Of a stretch of 32,532 nt of DNA, positions 7,407 to 14,787 are shown piece by piece. Under the pieces are notes generated by a model. The model did no database searches. It saw nothing but the letters and a program-made list of their open reading frames with translations, and was not told the origin of the DNA. Numbering within the stretch: the first letter of the stretch is position 1; every line of letters begins with the position of its first letter. The position numbers and the translations under genes are program-made. The stretch is from a virus, in IMG/VR virus record IMGVR_UViG_3300028571_002496, positions 1 through 32,532 of that record, one strand, 5' to 3'.

Positions 7407-8639
7407 TTAGTTAAAAGCCACGAAACCAAGTGGCACATCAATGTATCGAGCAATTCCTTTCGGGCGCACTCGCAAGTATTCCAACACAATTCTGGACGTG
7501 CTTACCAAGTTCTGTGTAGAACTGATTTTACAAATCGCTCCAAAATCATTAGGGTTTGCTTCATCAGCTGACAACTCACCGTTGTTGGTCATATTCGCTT
7601 TTATTGCTCCCAAAACACGCCCTTCCAACGTTTTGATGTAAGATGGCGCGATTGTTCCAGTATTGGTAACAGGAATGTCAGCTAAAACGGTGTCCAACAA
7701 AGTATCGTAAGCGATTCTATACGCTTTGTCAATTACTCTGCGGTTCGTGATGTGAGCATAGTCTTCTGTTCCATCAGTCGCCATTGGATCATCCGTGAAG
7801 AAATAACCAGAACGGCCATTGTGCTTGCGGAAAGAGATATAACCTTTGTCGTGTAACGCCTCCACATCAAACAATTCAGGCGCAGTATCTTTGATGAAAA
7901 CGTCACCTGAAGTAATTGCACCGTCTAATACTTTACCAATGTTTACATGAACTGAGTTCTTTGCAATGCGTCCAGCTAATAAACCAACAGCTGCACCATT
8001 TGAAGTGTAGGTTCCAGTTCTTGAATCCGTGTCCCCGATCAAAACGGCTACTCGGTTAAAAGCTGAATCATTCAAATCAGGCAATGCGCTTGGAGTTCCA
8101 TTGAATGCAAAACCCTCTACAATCGTGAAGATTGGAACATTTTTGCGGTTCATGTAATCAACGCAGTAAATTTGTGCAGCTTCAACTAATTCTAAAACCT
8201 CATCAGATAAACCATTTTCAACAACAACAGCTGCAGAGGAATTACGTAATGCCACAATTCCGTTGATGCTTCCGTTTGAGGTGTTTAACAACGTTTCAAC
8301 CGCTCCAGTTGTTACGAACTCATCTTCCAATTTTGCCGTATAAACTGGGTCTAGTGTTGCCGCCTTTGGAATACAAGTTAACCAAATCTCTGCGCCTGTT
8401 CCAGCAACGTTAAAGAACTCTTTGAAGAATTTATGAAGCACGTGGTTTTCCACATCGTCGATAATTCCCAAGGCTTCAACCGCCGCCAAACTTTTAAGTT
8501 GGTAAGGAGTTCTGTAATCAAAAGTTGGCGTTCCTTCAGGAGCGGTTGCGTGAGCAATTACACCTAAGACACCATCGGCACTTGGTACAACCGTACCTAA
8601 GTTTCCGTTTTCAAATTCAATGTTTATTCCTGGTAACAT
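7407..8639 (-). CDS. Contractile tail sheath protein (DUF2586-like)
   Basis: A 410-residue sheath protein of the DUF2586 type, the sheath family used by Bacteroidota Mu-like prophages. It starts MLPGINIEFENGNLGTVVP, has the sheath-like domain around ADGVLGVIAHATAPEGTP and the body DSRTGTYTSNGAAVGLLAGR (residues about 205-225), where a conserved glycine-rich helix ends. The C-terminus, with EYLRVRPKGIARYIDVPLGF, forms the strand that joins neighbouring subunits. Its presence makes the phage a myovirus. It overlaps the upstream HeH gene at the stop/start junction. Confidence 0.85.
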   Translation of the reverse strand: MLPGINIEFENGNLGTVVPSADGVLGVIAHATAPEGTPTFDYRTPYQLKSLAAVEALGIIDDVENHVLHKFFKEFFNVAGTGAEIWLTCIPKAATLDPVYTAKLEDEFVTTGAVETLLNTSNGSINGIVALRNSSAAVVVENGLSDEVLELVEAAQIYCVDYMNRKNVPIFTIVEGFAFNGTPSALPDLNDSAFNRVAVLIGDTDSRTGTYTSNGAAVGLLAGRIAKNSVHVNIGKVLDGAITSGDVFIKDTAPELFDVEALHDKGYISFRKHNGRSGYFFTDDPMATDGTEDYAHITNRRVIDKAYRIAYDTLLDTVLADIPVTNTGTIAPSYIKTLEGRVLGAIKANMTNNGELSADEANPNDFGAICKISSTQNLVSTSRIVLEYLRVRPKGIARYIDVPLGFVAFN

Positions 8640-9004
8640 TATGCTGGAGTATTATCCTCTTCAGAGGGAGTTTGTGATTCGTTTTGTGCAGGTTCTGCCT
8701 GAGCCGTTTCAATAAGCACTACCAATTCAGCGTTGGTTTCGTCCGTCACTTCAATGCCTAATTCAGCGGCCAAAGCTTTCAACTCGGCTTTTGTCATTTT
8801 AGACAATTTCTTTTCCGGTGAATGAGCCACAACTACTTTTTCCTCTAGCTCCTCAGGTCTTTCAACATGATTAACTGTTCTGTCTTTCAAAGCTTTCACT
8901 TTGGCGTGGTTTTGTGCTGCGTTTTCAGTATAGAATTTCTTTCCATCTGAAGTTTCAAAATACTCGTTTAACGAGGGATTTGCTTTAAAAATTTCTTTGT
9001 TCAT
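8639..9004 (-). CDS. Small protein with C-terminal HeH/SAP-like helix pair
   Basis: 121 residues from the ATG at 9002-9004; a longer in-frame upstream stretch overlaps the spanin gene and looks non-coding. The first half, MNKEIFKANPSLNEYFETSD plus GKKFYTENAAQNHAKVK, is a common phage pattern for a short recognition tail. The second half, LSKMTKAELKALAAELGI then VTDETNAELVVLIETA, is a HeH/LEM/SAP-like helix-extended-loop-helix. Such proteins lie between capsid and tail genes in many phages and may be head-completion or cement-type proteins. Acidic C-terminal tail. The start overlaps the spanin stop as ATGA. Confidence 0.55.
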   Translation of the reverse strand: MNKEIFKANPSLNEYFETSDGKKFYTENAAQNHAKVKALKDRTVNHVERPEELEEKVVVAHSPEKKLSKMTKAELKALAAELGIEVTDETNAELVVLIETAQAEPAQNESQTPSEEDNTPA

Positions 9005-9510
9005 CGTATTGTTTTTTGAACGCGCCAACGGACAACTAATGCCACCGCGGCAATGGTTAATAAAAGTGTGAAAATGACTCCTAGCCATATAAAAGTACGT
9101 TGAAACCACGTAAGTTCTTTTTCCACAGAAACAGGATAAGGAACAGGTTCGCGAACGGTTTCAGATTTGTGTGTTGATTCGTATTTTTCCTTCCACTGAA
9201 AGAAAAGTTCCTCTGCTTCAGCACGGCAGTCAACCGTTAATTTGTTGTTTTTGATGCCTACAACTGGAGCGTTTAATTTGTCTCCATTGATTGCAGTGGT
9301 GTTGGTGATTGTGATGTTTCCGCTACTATCAACGACCAAATCAGCAGTAAAGCGAGACGAATCAGGCTTTGTGATGAAAACGGTATCGTGAATTGTTTCC
9401 GTAACTTTTACCTCCACATTTCGGTCGATGTAAACAACCTCTTTTGTGGGCTTACAACTCGTCACCAGGGCGAGCAATAATAGGAGTGAAAATAAAATTC
9501 TTGGTTTCAT
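9001..9510 (-). CDS. Candidate unimolecular spanin (lipoprotein with C-terminal TM helix)
   Basis: 169 residues from the ATG at 9508-9510 (the open frame extends upstream, but only over the endolysin). The N-terminus is a lipoprotein signal: basic start, LLLLLALVTSC with the lipobox Cys at about residue 19. The C-terminus carries a membrane helix, TFIWLGVIFTLLLTIAAVAL (about 139-158), followed by basic residues. An outer-membrane lipid anchor plus an inner-membrane helix in one protein is the u-spanin architecture, which fuses inner and outer membranes at the last step of lysis. Placement directly after the endolysin supports this. Central 100 residues would span the periplasm. Confidence 0.65.
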   Translation of the reverse strand: MKPRILFSLLLLLALVTSCKPTKEVVYIDRNVEVKVTETIHDTVFITKPDSSRFTADLVVDSSGNITITNTTAINGDKLNAPVVGIKNNKLTVDCRAEAEELFFQWKEKYESTHKSETVREPVPYPVSVEKELTWFQRTFIWLGVIFTLLLTIAAVALVVRWRVQKTIR

Positions 9511-9518
9511 GATTTTAA

Positions 9519-9986
9519 TTAAAGTATAACATAGCCATTGGCATCTTTTTTCATTAGGCTGAGTTTTTTCCAATCTCCAAAACCTCTTTTCTCGAAGTGT
9601 GGCATATCTTTGAAACTCGTCCAATCTCCGCCCCAGTTCCAACCTTTGGATTTGAAAATAGCTACCACTTCCATCCAGTCAGCTTGTTTATCATCGTCCC
9701 AATCTTTGTTGGTATCCCAGCTTGCCGTTTTTCCATCAATGATAAAAACAATGTCAACGGCAAATCCATAGTTATGAATCGACTGACCTCCTTTTGCGTT
9801 GGTGACTTTTGGTCGTTGGTTGAAAAGTGCTTCCTGCTCCGCATTGGTGCGAAAACCTTGTGCAATTCTAACCTGTGCACGACCAGTTAATGCTTTGTTA
9901 CATTGGTCTATGATTTCTGAAACCTCTACACGCACTGAGGGGTGTAATTTGGCTATACGTTCTTGTGTAACTTTATCAGCTTTCAT
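9519..9986 (-). CDS. Endolysin, peptidase M15 (L-alanyl-D-glutamate type)
   Basis: A 155-residue M15-type peptidase. Zinc-binding motif QSIHNYGFAVDIV gives His71 and Asp78, and DMPHFEK gives His130; the GFRTNAEQEALF block before them is typical of the same family. These enzymes cut the peptide stems of peptidoglycan, so this is the phage endolysin. There is no signal peptide, so export would depend on a holin. It sits between the candidate holin and spanin genes in a compact lysis cassette, and the gap to the upstream gene is one base. Confidence 0.88.
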   Translation of the reverse strand: MKADKVTQERIAKLHPSVRVEVSEIIDQCNKALTGRAQVRIAQGFRTNAEQEALFNQRPKVTNAKGGQSIHNYGFAVDIVFIIDGKTASWDTNKDWDDDKQADWMEVVAIFKSKGWNWGGDWTSFKDMPHFEKRGFGDWKKLSLMKKDANGYVIL

Positions 9987-9987
9987 G

Positions 9988-10293
9988 TCAGGACTTGCCT
10001 TTTAATTGTTTGTATTTTTTGAGCTCATCTGTAAGATGGTTGATTGAATCCATCAGCTCATTTATTTGAAAATCTTTTGCCTTGATTATCTCACTTGCTC
10101 TATCGAGTTCGGCAACTATCTTTTGGTAGCGCTCCACCCAATCATCAACGAGCTTTTGATAATAATCAGCGTTTTTAACTGCGTTATCAATCTCTTGCGA
10201 TTTAGCCTCTGCAAGAGATTTACGTCTTGCAAAGAACCATGTAACAAGGCTCGCAAAAAAACCTGTTAAAATGGTTATCAATGCTTCTATCAT
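9988..10293 (-). CDS. Small membrane/coiled-coil protein, candidate holin
   Basis: A 101-residue protein with one N-terminal helix, IEALITILTGFFASLVTWFF (residues 2-21), followed by a basic ARRKS and a long charged coiled coil to the end. The basic residues just after the helix favour a cytoplasmic C-terminus, which suits a holin or lysis regulator better than an Rz-type inner spanin. It lies immediately upstream of the endolysin. No family match is claimed; a periplasmic coiled coil cannot be ruled out. Confidence 0.45.
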   Translation of the reverse strand: MIEALITILTGFFASLVTWFFARRKSLAEAKSQEIDNAVKNADYYQKLVDDWVERYQKIVAELDRASEIIKAKDFQINELMDSINHLTDELKKYKQLKGKS

Positions 10294-10296
10294 CGC

Positions 10297-11223
10297 TTAG
10301 ACGATTGCTCCGCAGTACTTTTGTTTCATCGGCAACGCGATAAAATAGTGACGGTAGTTTAAGCGGTTGGTTTGTGTTGCTGGATCAGTATCCGCTTTCG
10401 CAAAATATTGTTTTGTCATCCCTGTTTTCTTAGCAACGTTTTTAGTTAGAAAGAATACTGAAGCTTTTCTATCCGTACCAGAAACAACTGCTCCAAATGG
10501 ATTTTTCTCCCACTCATCGTCCTCGTTTTGCGAGAAATAAGGGTTTCCTAAATAACTGTAGATTTCAAAGCCCGCAATCATTGGTGCAACTTTACCTTTG
10601 TTGATGTCCGCTAACAATGTAGCCATTGAGTTTTTATCGACTCCAATCAATAAGTCGTTGTAGTGATCAGTTGATAGTACCAATCTACGACCTTCCTCAG
10701 GGCATTCCATTTGATCTAGTTTGTTTTTAGCCGCAACCATGTCAGCATACGTAAATAGTCTGCGACCACCAGCCGTTACTTCGTCGCCTGTTGCAACCAA
10801 AATTGGTGTGTCAGTTGTGTCAGCTGCAGGAGCTAAAGCGTGAATTGCTTTTCTGTACTTGTTTTTCAACATCGCTCGTGTGTGTGAGCCTGTAACAGAA
10901 TCAATTTTAGAGTAAGAAGCACCAATTATTTGGTCATCGGAAAGCGTTGTTACTTTCGTTTGATACTTATCTAATTGGACAATTACCTCTCCATCTTCAA
11001 ACGCCTGAGAAGCGATTGGATAAGTGGTGTTATTGATTAAAACATCTGCTTCAAATGTTTCAACTGGGATGTGAATGGCGTTTAACTCACTCGCTGAGCC
11101 TGAACCCATTTCAACGACGGCTACGTCTAATTCAGGAATACCGTCTAACCACGGTGCGGATACTAATGAGGTGATGATGAAAATTACTCTTTTCAACCAT
11201 ACTTCTGGAAATGTACTTGGCAT
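10297..11223 (-). CDS. Major capsid protein
   Basis: A 308-residue protein next to the protease/scaffold gene, the position of the Mu major head protein gpT. Features fit an HK97-fold capsid of the type found in Bacteroidota Mu-like prophages: an N-terminal IPELDVAVVEMGSGSASELN, a long helix LFTYADMVAAKNKLDQM in the P-domain, then MIAGFEIYSYLGNPYFSQ and a final beta-rich A-domain segment. The first 30 residues are hydrophobic, which may be part of the N-arm. Start at the ATG 11221-11223. No cleavage site is evident. Confidence 0.75.
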   Translation of the reverse strand: MPSTFPEVWLKRVIFIITSLVSAPWLDGIPELDVAVVEMGSGSASELNAIHIPVETFEADVLINNTTYPIASQAFEDGEVIVQLDKYQTKVTTLSDDQIIGASYSKIDSVTGSHTRAMLKNKYRKAIHALAPAADTTDTPILVATGDEVTAGGRRLFTYADMVAAKNKLDQMECPEEGRRLVLSTDHYNDLLIGVDKNSMATLLADINKGKVAPMIAGFEIYSYLGNPYFSQNEDDEWEKNPFGAVVSGTDRKASVFFLTKNVAKKTGMTKQYFAKADTDPATQTNRLNYRHYFIALPMKQKYCGAIV

Positions 11224-11271
11224 AATTTTTTAATTGAAAAATGATTAATTTGAAAATTTGAAAATGGAGGC

Positions 11272-12219
11272 TTAAGCGAATAACTTTGCGTAAGCTTCCG
11301 GGCAATCGTTTCTGAAAGCCAATTGTTGCTCATCCGTCAACTTTTGGAAATCTTCGTCTGTTTTCACGTTTGCGAAGTTACCAGTTGCAGGAATTACAGT
11401 TGCGCCAGTTAATGAAACTTTTGCCGGAATTGCTTCCAAGATTCCTTTTGCAGTTGCCAAATCACTTTTAGCAAGGCTCAAGAAATGTTCTTTTTTGTCG
11501 GCAGTGATTCTACCTTCCTGAATGGATAGGTCAACCAAAGCAGTTGCTTCTTTGTCTGCAATAGCTTGTAACTTTGCCTCAACTGCTTGACGCGCTACTT
11601 TTTCAGCATCAAGCTGTGTTCCTAAGGTCTTGTGCTCAGAAACTAATTTTTCGATTGCTGAACTTAAAGCCACGCCATCATCTGCATTTTGCAGACCTAA
11701 CGCTACTAAAGTCATCAATGATAGATTTAACTTTAACATATTTGGGTTTTTGAAATTACTTGGTAAGTTTTCAAGAGAAAGTTTGATTTCTTTTTCGTCA
11801 ATCAATTCTCCTGTTTCAGCATAAAGTTTAATCGCGTTGGCATTTGATGGAATGGAAACGATAGAAGCCTCTATCAACTCTGATTTTTCCAATTCAAACG
11901 TTCCGTCTGGAAGGACAACCATGAATGATCTGTCAAATGACAAGCCCATTGAAACGCCCTTTAAAAAGCCTCGGTCAACTTTTCCTGCAATTTTTTTAGC
12001 AGATTCATCTTCTAGGTCAAATTCTGGATCGGCTTGTAATAAAGCTCCTTCGATGCGAATGTTTGTCCATTTGCCAATGACTGAGCTTGTTCCTCCACCA
12101 TAATGCGAATCCAACATAACAGGATTGGCTTTGAATCGCTCCAAATCAATTCCTGCATTTTTTACTCTGAACCCGTAAGAGTTCAATTTGGATTCGTCAT
12201 TAAGGATGAAGGTCGGCAT
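11272..12219 (-). CDS. Prohead protease fused to scaffold (Mu gpI-like)
   Basis: 315 residues from the ATG at 12217-12219; an in-frame TTG lies two codons upstream. The N-terminal half resembles an S78-type prohead protease: a catalytic-type His39 in PVMLDSHYGG and candidate Ser119/Ser122 in LIEASIVSIPSNANAI. The C-terminal half is a charged helical scaffold (LVSEHKTLGTQLDAEKVARQ, VEAKLQAIADKEATALVD). In Mu, gpI is a protease whose 3' part is re-expressed as scaffold Z; here an internal ATG at 11737-11739 starts MLKLNLSLMTLVALG, just where the scaffold begins, and could do the same. First gene of the leftward late operon. Confidence 0.75.
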   Translation of the reverse strand: MPTFILNDESKLNSYGFRVKNAGIDLERFKANPVMLDSHYGGGTSSVIGKWTNIRIEGALLQADPEFDLEDESAKKIAGKVDRGFLKGVSMGLSFDRSFMVVLPDGTFELEKSELIEASIVSIPSNANAIKLYAETGELIDEKEIKLSLENLPSNFKNPNMLKLNLSLMTLVALGLQNADDGVALSSAIEKLVSEHKTLGTQLDAEKVARQAVEAKLQAIADKEATALVDLSIQEGRITADKKEHFLSLAKSDLATAKGILEAIPAKVSLTGATVIPATGNFANVKTDEDFQKLTDEQQLAFRNDCPEAYAKLFA

Positions 12220-12225
12220 CAACAA

Positions 12226-12359
12226 AAAATTTAAACAATAACACTATGAGGACACAAAAGTGAGGGGCTTTTCACGTGTAGTCAAAAAGTTATGCAAGCC
12301 TTCCAGCATTTTTTCAAAAACGGCTTAAATCGCTTCAATTTTGTGGTTAAAAGGAAGTT
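12226..12359. promoter_or_regulatory. Divergent late-operon start region
   Basis: 134 bases between the protease/scaffold gene (leftward) and the terminase small-subunit gene (rightward). Both late operons must start here or read through from far away, so divergent late promoters are expected. No clear TTTG/TAnnTTTG pair or terminator was found by eye. The DNA has an AT-rich patch at 12226-12245, and on the other side CAAAAGTGAGGGGCTTTTCA, but no operator-like palindrome. Inferred from gene orientation only. Confidence 0.35.
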
Positions 12360-12797
12360 ATGGGAATTAGTAAAACGCAGGAGAAAGAATTTGCGCGAAT
12401 GCTTTTTGTGAATGAAAAATTGTCGCAAAAGGAAATTGCTCAACGTGTCAATGTATCTGAAAGAACGCTCGGCAAATGGATGAAGGACGGCAAATGGGAA
12501 CAAATGCGCAAATCAATGTTGATTACTAAAGATCACAATCTTTTCCTTTTATATGAGCAGTTGCAAGCATTGAATGAAGAAATTCAAAAGCGCGAGCAAA
12601 AGTATGGCAACATCAAAGAGGTTCAAACCATTGCGATGCTCACCACTTCCATCCAGCGATTAGAAATTGAAACATCCATTGGTCAAACAATTGAAGTTGC
12701 GAAAGGATTTATTGAGTTCCTACGCCAAATTGATGTCGATAAGGCAAAAGAAGCCACAAAGTATTTTGATGCTTACATTTTAACCAGAATGAAATAA
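12360..12797 (+). CDS. Terminase small subunit-like HTH protein (Mu gp27 position)
   Basis: A 145-residue protein. The N-terminus has a clear helix-turn-helix, LSQKEIAQRVNVSERTLGKW (residues about 21-40), followed by two long helices with heptad character (LLYEQLQALNEEIQKREQKY). It directly precedes the large terminase, as the Mu gp27 gene does, and HTH-plus-helices is the usual form of small terminase subunits that recognise phage DNA ends or pac sequence. For a transposable phage that packages from its left end, the HTH probably binds a pac-like site. Stop and next ATG are two bases apart. Confidence 0.7.
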   Translation: MGISKTQEKEFARMLFVNEKLSQKEIAQRVNVSERTLGKWMKDGKWEQMRKSMLITKDHNLFLLYEQLQALNEEIQKREQKYGNIKEVQTIAMLTTSIQRLEIETSIGQTIEVAKGFIEFLRQIDVDKAKEATKYFDAYILTRMK

Positions 12798-12799
12798 GC

Positions 12800-14326
12800 A
12801 TGGCAAAAACAACCAACAAGCAGTATTTACAGGATTGGCAGGCATTTCAAAAAGGAATCATTGCTTCCAGTTCCATTGATCCAGGAGAAAGCGAAGCCGA
12901 AAAAATAAAACGGGTCAAGCGCTTGGAACAAAACCCTGAGGAGTGGTTCAAGTATTACTTTTCATTGTTCTATTCTGCTGAGCCCGCCCCTTTTCATTTA
13001 AAAGCATCTAAACGTATTTTAAATAACCCTGAGTGGTTTGAAGTGCGTGCTTGGTCACGTGAGCTTGCCAAATCGGCACGGACAATGATGGAAGTACTTT
13101 TTTTGGCCATAACTGGTAAAAAGAAAAATGTTATAATGGTATCCGCTACTTTGACGGATGCCGAGCGATTGTTACTCCCTTACAAGTCATTACTAGAATC
13201 CAATCTCCGAATCAAAAACGATTACGGCGACCAAGAAAGCCCTGGCAATTGGACCTCAACGGAGTTTATTACTAAACCAGGTGTTTCGTTCAGAGCCATT
13301 GGAGCAGGACAATCTCCTCGTGGAACGCGTAAAGATGAAGTGCGCCCCGATGTCATTCTTGTGGATGATATCGATACGGATGAGGAAGTTCGCAACCCTG
13401 AGCGAATTGACAAAAAGGTGGAATGGGTAGAAAAAGCATTATTTGGAACTCGATCAATCTCCAACCCTATGTTGATAATCGTTTGTGGAAACATCATTGC
13501 CAAAAAAACAACGGTTACGGAACTTGCCAAAAAAGCCGATTGCTTTGAGGTAATCAACATTCGTGACAAAGAAGGCAAATCAACGTGGCCAACCAAGAAC
13601 ACGGAGGAAATGATTGATAGAACGCTTTCCAAAATAAGTTACAACGCCGCACAAGGGGAGTATTTCAACAACCCGATGAAGCGAGGTAAAGTTTTCAAGC
13701 AGTTGAAATATGGTCGTGTCCCTGCGATTAATAAGTGTGAGAAAGTGGTGGTTTATGCCGACCCCTCAACTTCTAACAAGGACAAAAGCGGCGGTTCTGC
13801 AAGTTCAAAAGCGGTTGTAATCATTGGCTATCTACACTTTCAATTTTTTGTCTATTGGTTGCGAGTAGATCAAACAAGCAATTCAAAATTTGTGGATTGG
13901 CTCTTTGATGCCAACGAATACTTGACGAAGATGAAAGTGGACGTGAAAAGAATTTGGATTGAAAACAACTCACTTCAGGACCCATTCTATGAGCAAGTAA
14001 TTCAACCAGAAATTCGTAAGCGTTCAATCATTCGCAAGGCGAGGTTACCCATTTCAAAAGACATCAGGAACAAACCTGATAAATATTTTCGCATCGAGGG
14101 AACGCTAGAACCAATCCACCGTGATGGCGATTTAATCTTTGATGAAAAGTTGAAAGATACGCAAGACATGGAGCGAGCAGAAGACCAAATGTTAGATGTT
14201 TCTCCAAGCTCTAAAATGATGGACTTTCCTGATGCTTTAGAAGGTGGCGTGCATAAGTTACAAGAGGCAAACGTGGTGATGGAAAACACCTACATAGTTG
14301 GAAAACGAGTTTCATTTAAAAATTAA
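12800..14326 (+). CDS. Terminase large subunit (Mu gp28-like)
   Basis: A 508-residue packaging motor. ATPase part: a Walker A-like WSRELAKSART (about 85-95), Walker B VILVDDID (185-192). Nuclease part, RNase H-like: Asp321 in VVYADPSTSN, Glu388 in RIWIENN, and Asp475/Asp478 in MMDFPDAL. A separate motif in MVSATLTDAERLL (about 113-125) fits the coupling strand. This is the headful-packaging motor that cuts phage plus flanking host DNA in Mu-like phages. Tightly linked to gp27-like and DUF1320 genes (2-3 bases between). Confidence 0.9.
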   Translation: MAKTTNKQYLQDWQAFQKGIIASSSIDPGESEAEKIKRVKRLEQNPEEWFKYYFSLFYSAEPAPFHLKASKRILNNPEWFEVRAWSRELAKSARTMMEVLFLAITGKKKNVIMVSATLTDAERLLLPYKSLLESNLRIKNDYGDQESPGNWTSTEFITKPGVSFRAIGAGQSPRGTRKDEVRPDVILVDDIDTDEEVRNPERIDKKVEWVEKALFGTRSISNPMLIIVCGNIIAKKTTVTELAKKADCFEVINIRDKEGKSTWPTKNTEEMIDRTLSKISYNAAQGEYFNNPMKRGKVFKQLKYGRVPAINKCEKVVVYADPSTSNKDKSGGSASSKAVVIIGYLHFQFFVYWLRVDQTSNSKFVDWLFDANEYLTKMKVDVKRIWIENNSLQDPFYEQVIQPEIRKRSIIRKARLPISKDIRNKPDKYFRIEGTLEPIHRDGDLIFDEKLKDTQDMERAEDQMLDVSPSSKMMDFPDALEGGVHKLQEANVVMENTYIVGKRVSFKN

Positions 14327-14329
14327 GAT

Positions 14330-14785
14330 ATGTTTTTAGAAAAGGAGGAGCTACAGTCTTCTATTTATCAATTTCAGCTCGACCAAATTACGGAGGGCGA
14401 CGATACCATTATTGAAATGGCCATAGCAAGTGCAATCGAGGAGGTGCGAAGTTATTTAGATATTAATAACCAACGCAAAAACTCCGACGGTCGACTGCTC
14501 TATGATGTTGCAGCCATTTTTTCAGCTGAAGGAAGCGAGCGTAACCCTTTGATTTTAGCGCATACAAAAACCATTGCTATCTGGCACGTGATTCAATTGT
14601 GCAACGCCGATGTGATTTATGAAAGCGTGAAAGAGCGCTACGATAGAGCAGTTTCTTGGTTGCGTGATTTGGCAAGCGGAAAAGTAAACGTGAGCACTTT
14701 GCCTCAGCTCGATCCTGAAGGGGAAAATCCTGCGGCTAATTTGCCTTTTAGAATGGGTTCAAGAACAAAATTTAATTACGAGTAA
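14330..14785 (+). CDS. DUF1320 protein (Mu gp36-like head-tail connector)
   Basis: A 151-residue protein matching the DUF1320/Mu gp36 pattern: MFLEKEELQSSIYQFQLDQI, then AIASAIEEVRSYLDI, then helix LAHTKTIAIWHVIQLC and RYDRAVSWLRDLASGKV. In Mu, the relative is a head-completion or connector protein, probably joining the portal to the neck. It lies between terminase and portal with gaps of 3 and 2 bases. C-terminus PFRMGSRTKF is a frequent family ending. Confidence 0.8.
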   Translation: MFLEKEELQSSIYQFQLDQITEGDDTIIEMAIASAIEEVRSYLDINNQRKNSDGRLLYDVAAIFSAEGSERNPLILAHTKTIAIWHVIQLCNADVIYESVKERYDRAVSWLRDLASGKVNVSTLPQLDPEGENPAANLPFRMGSRTKFNYE

Positions 14786-14787
14786 TC

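Noticed and set aside
9005-9109. N-terminal extension of the HeH-like protein frame
   Set aside because: Overlaps the membrane helix region of the spanin gene and encodes unlikely sequence; the ATG at 9002-9004 gives the usual ATGA junction.
9511-9642. N-terminal extension of the spanin reading frame
   Set aside because: Lies wholly inside the endolysin gene, and the lipoprotein signal starts at the ATG 9508-9510, as expected for a true start.
12282-12503. Minus-strand frame opposite the terminase small-subunit start
   Set aside because: Covers the HTH-coding bases in reverse and has a composition typical of a shadow frame; no leader or neighbour supports it.
13222-13632. Long minus-strand frame within the large terminase gene
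   Set aside because: Serine-rich shadow of the Walker B region on the coding strand; nuclease and ATPase motifs in the plus frame are decisive.
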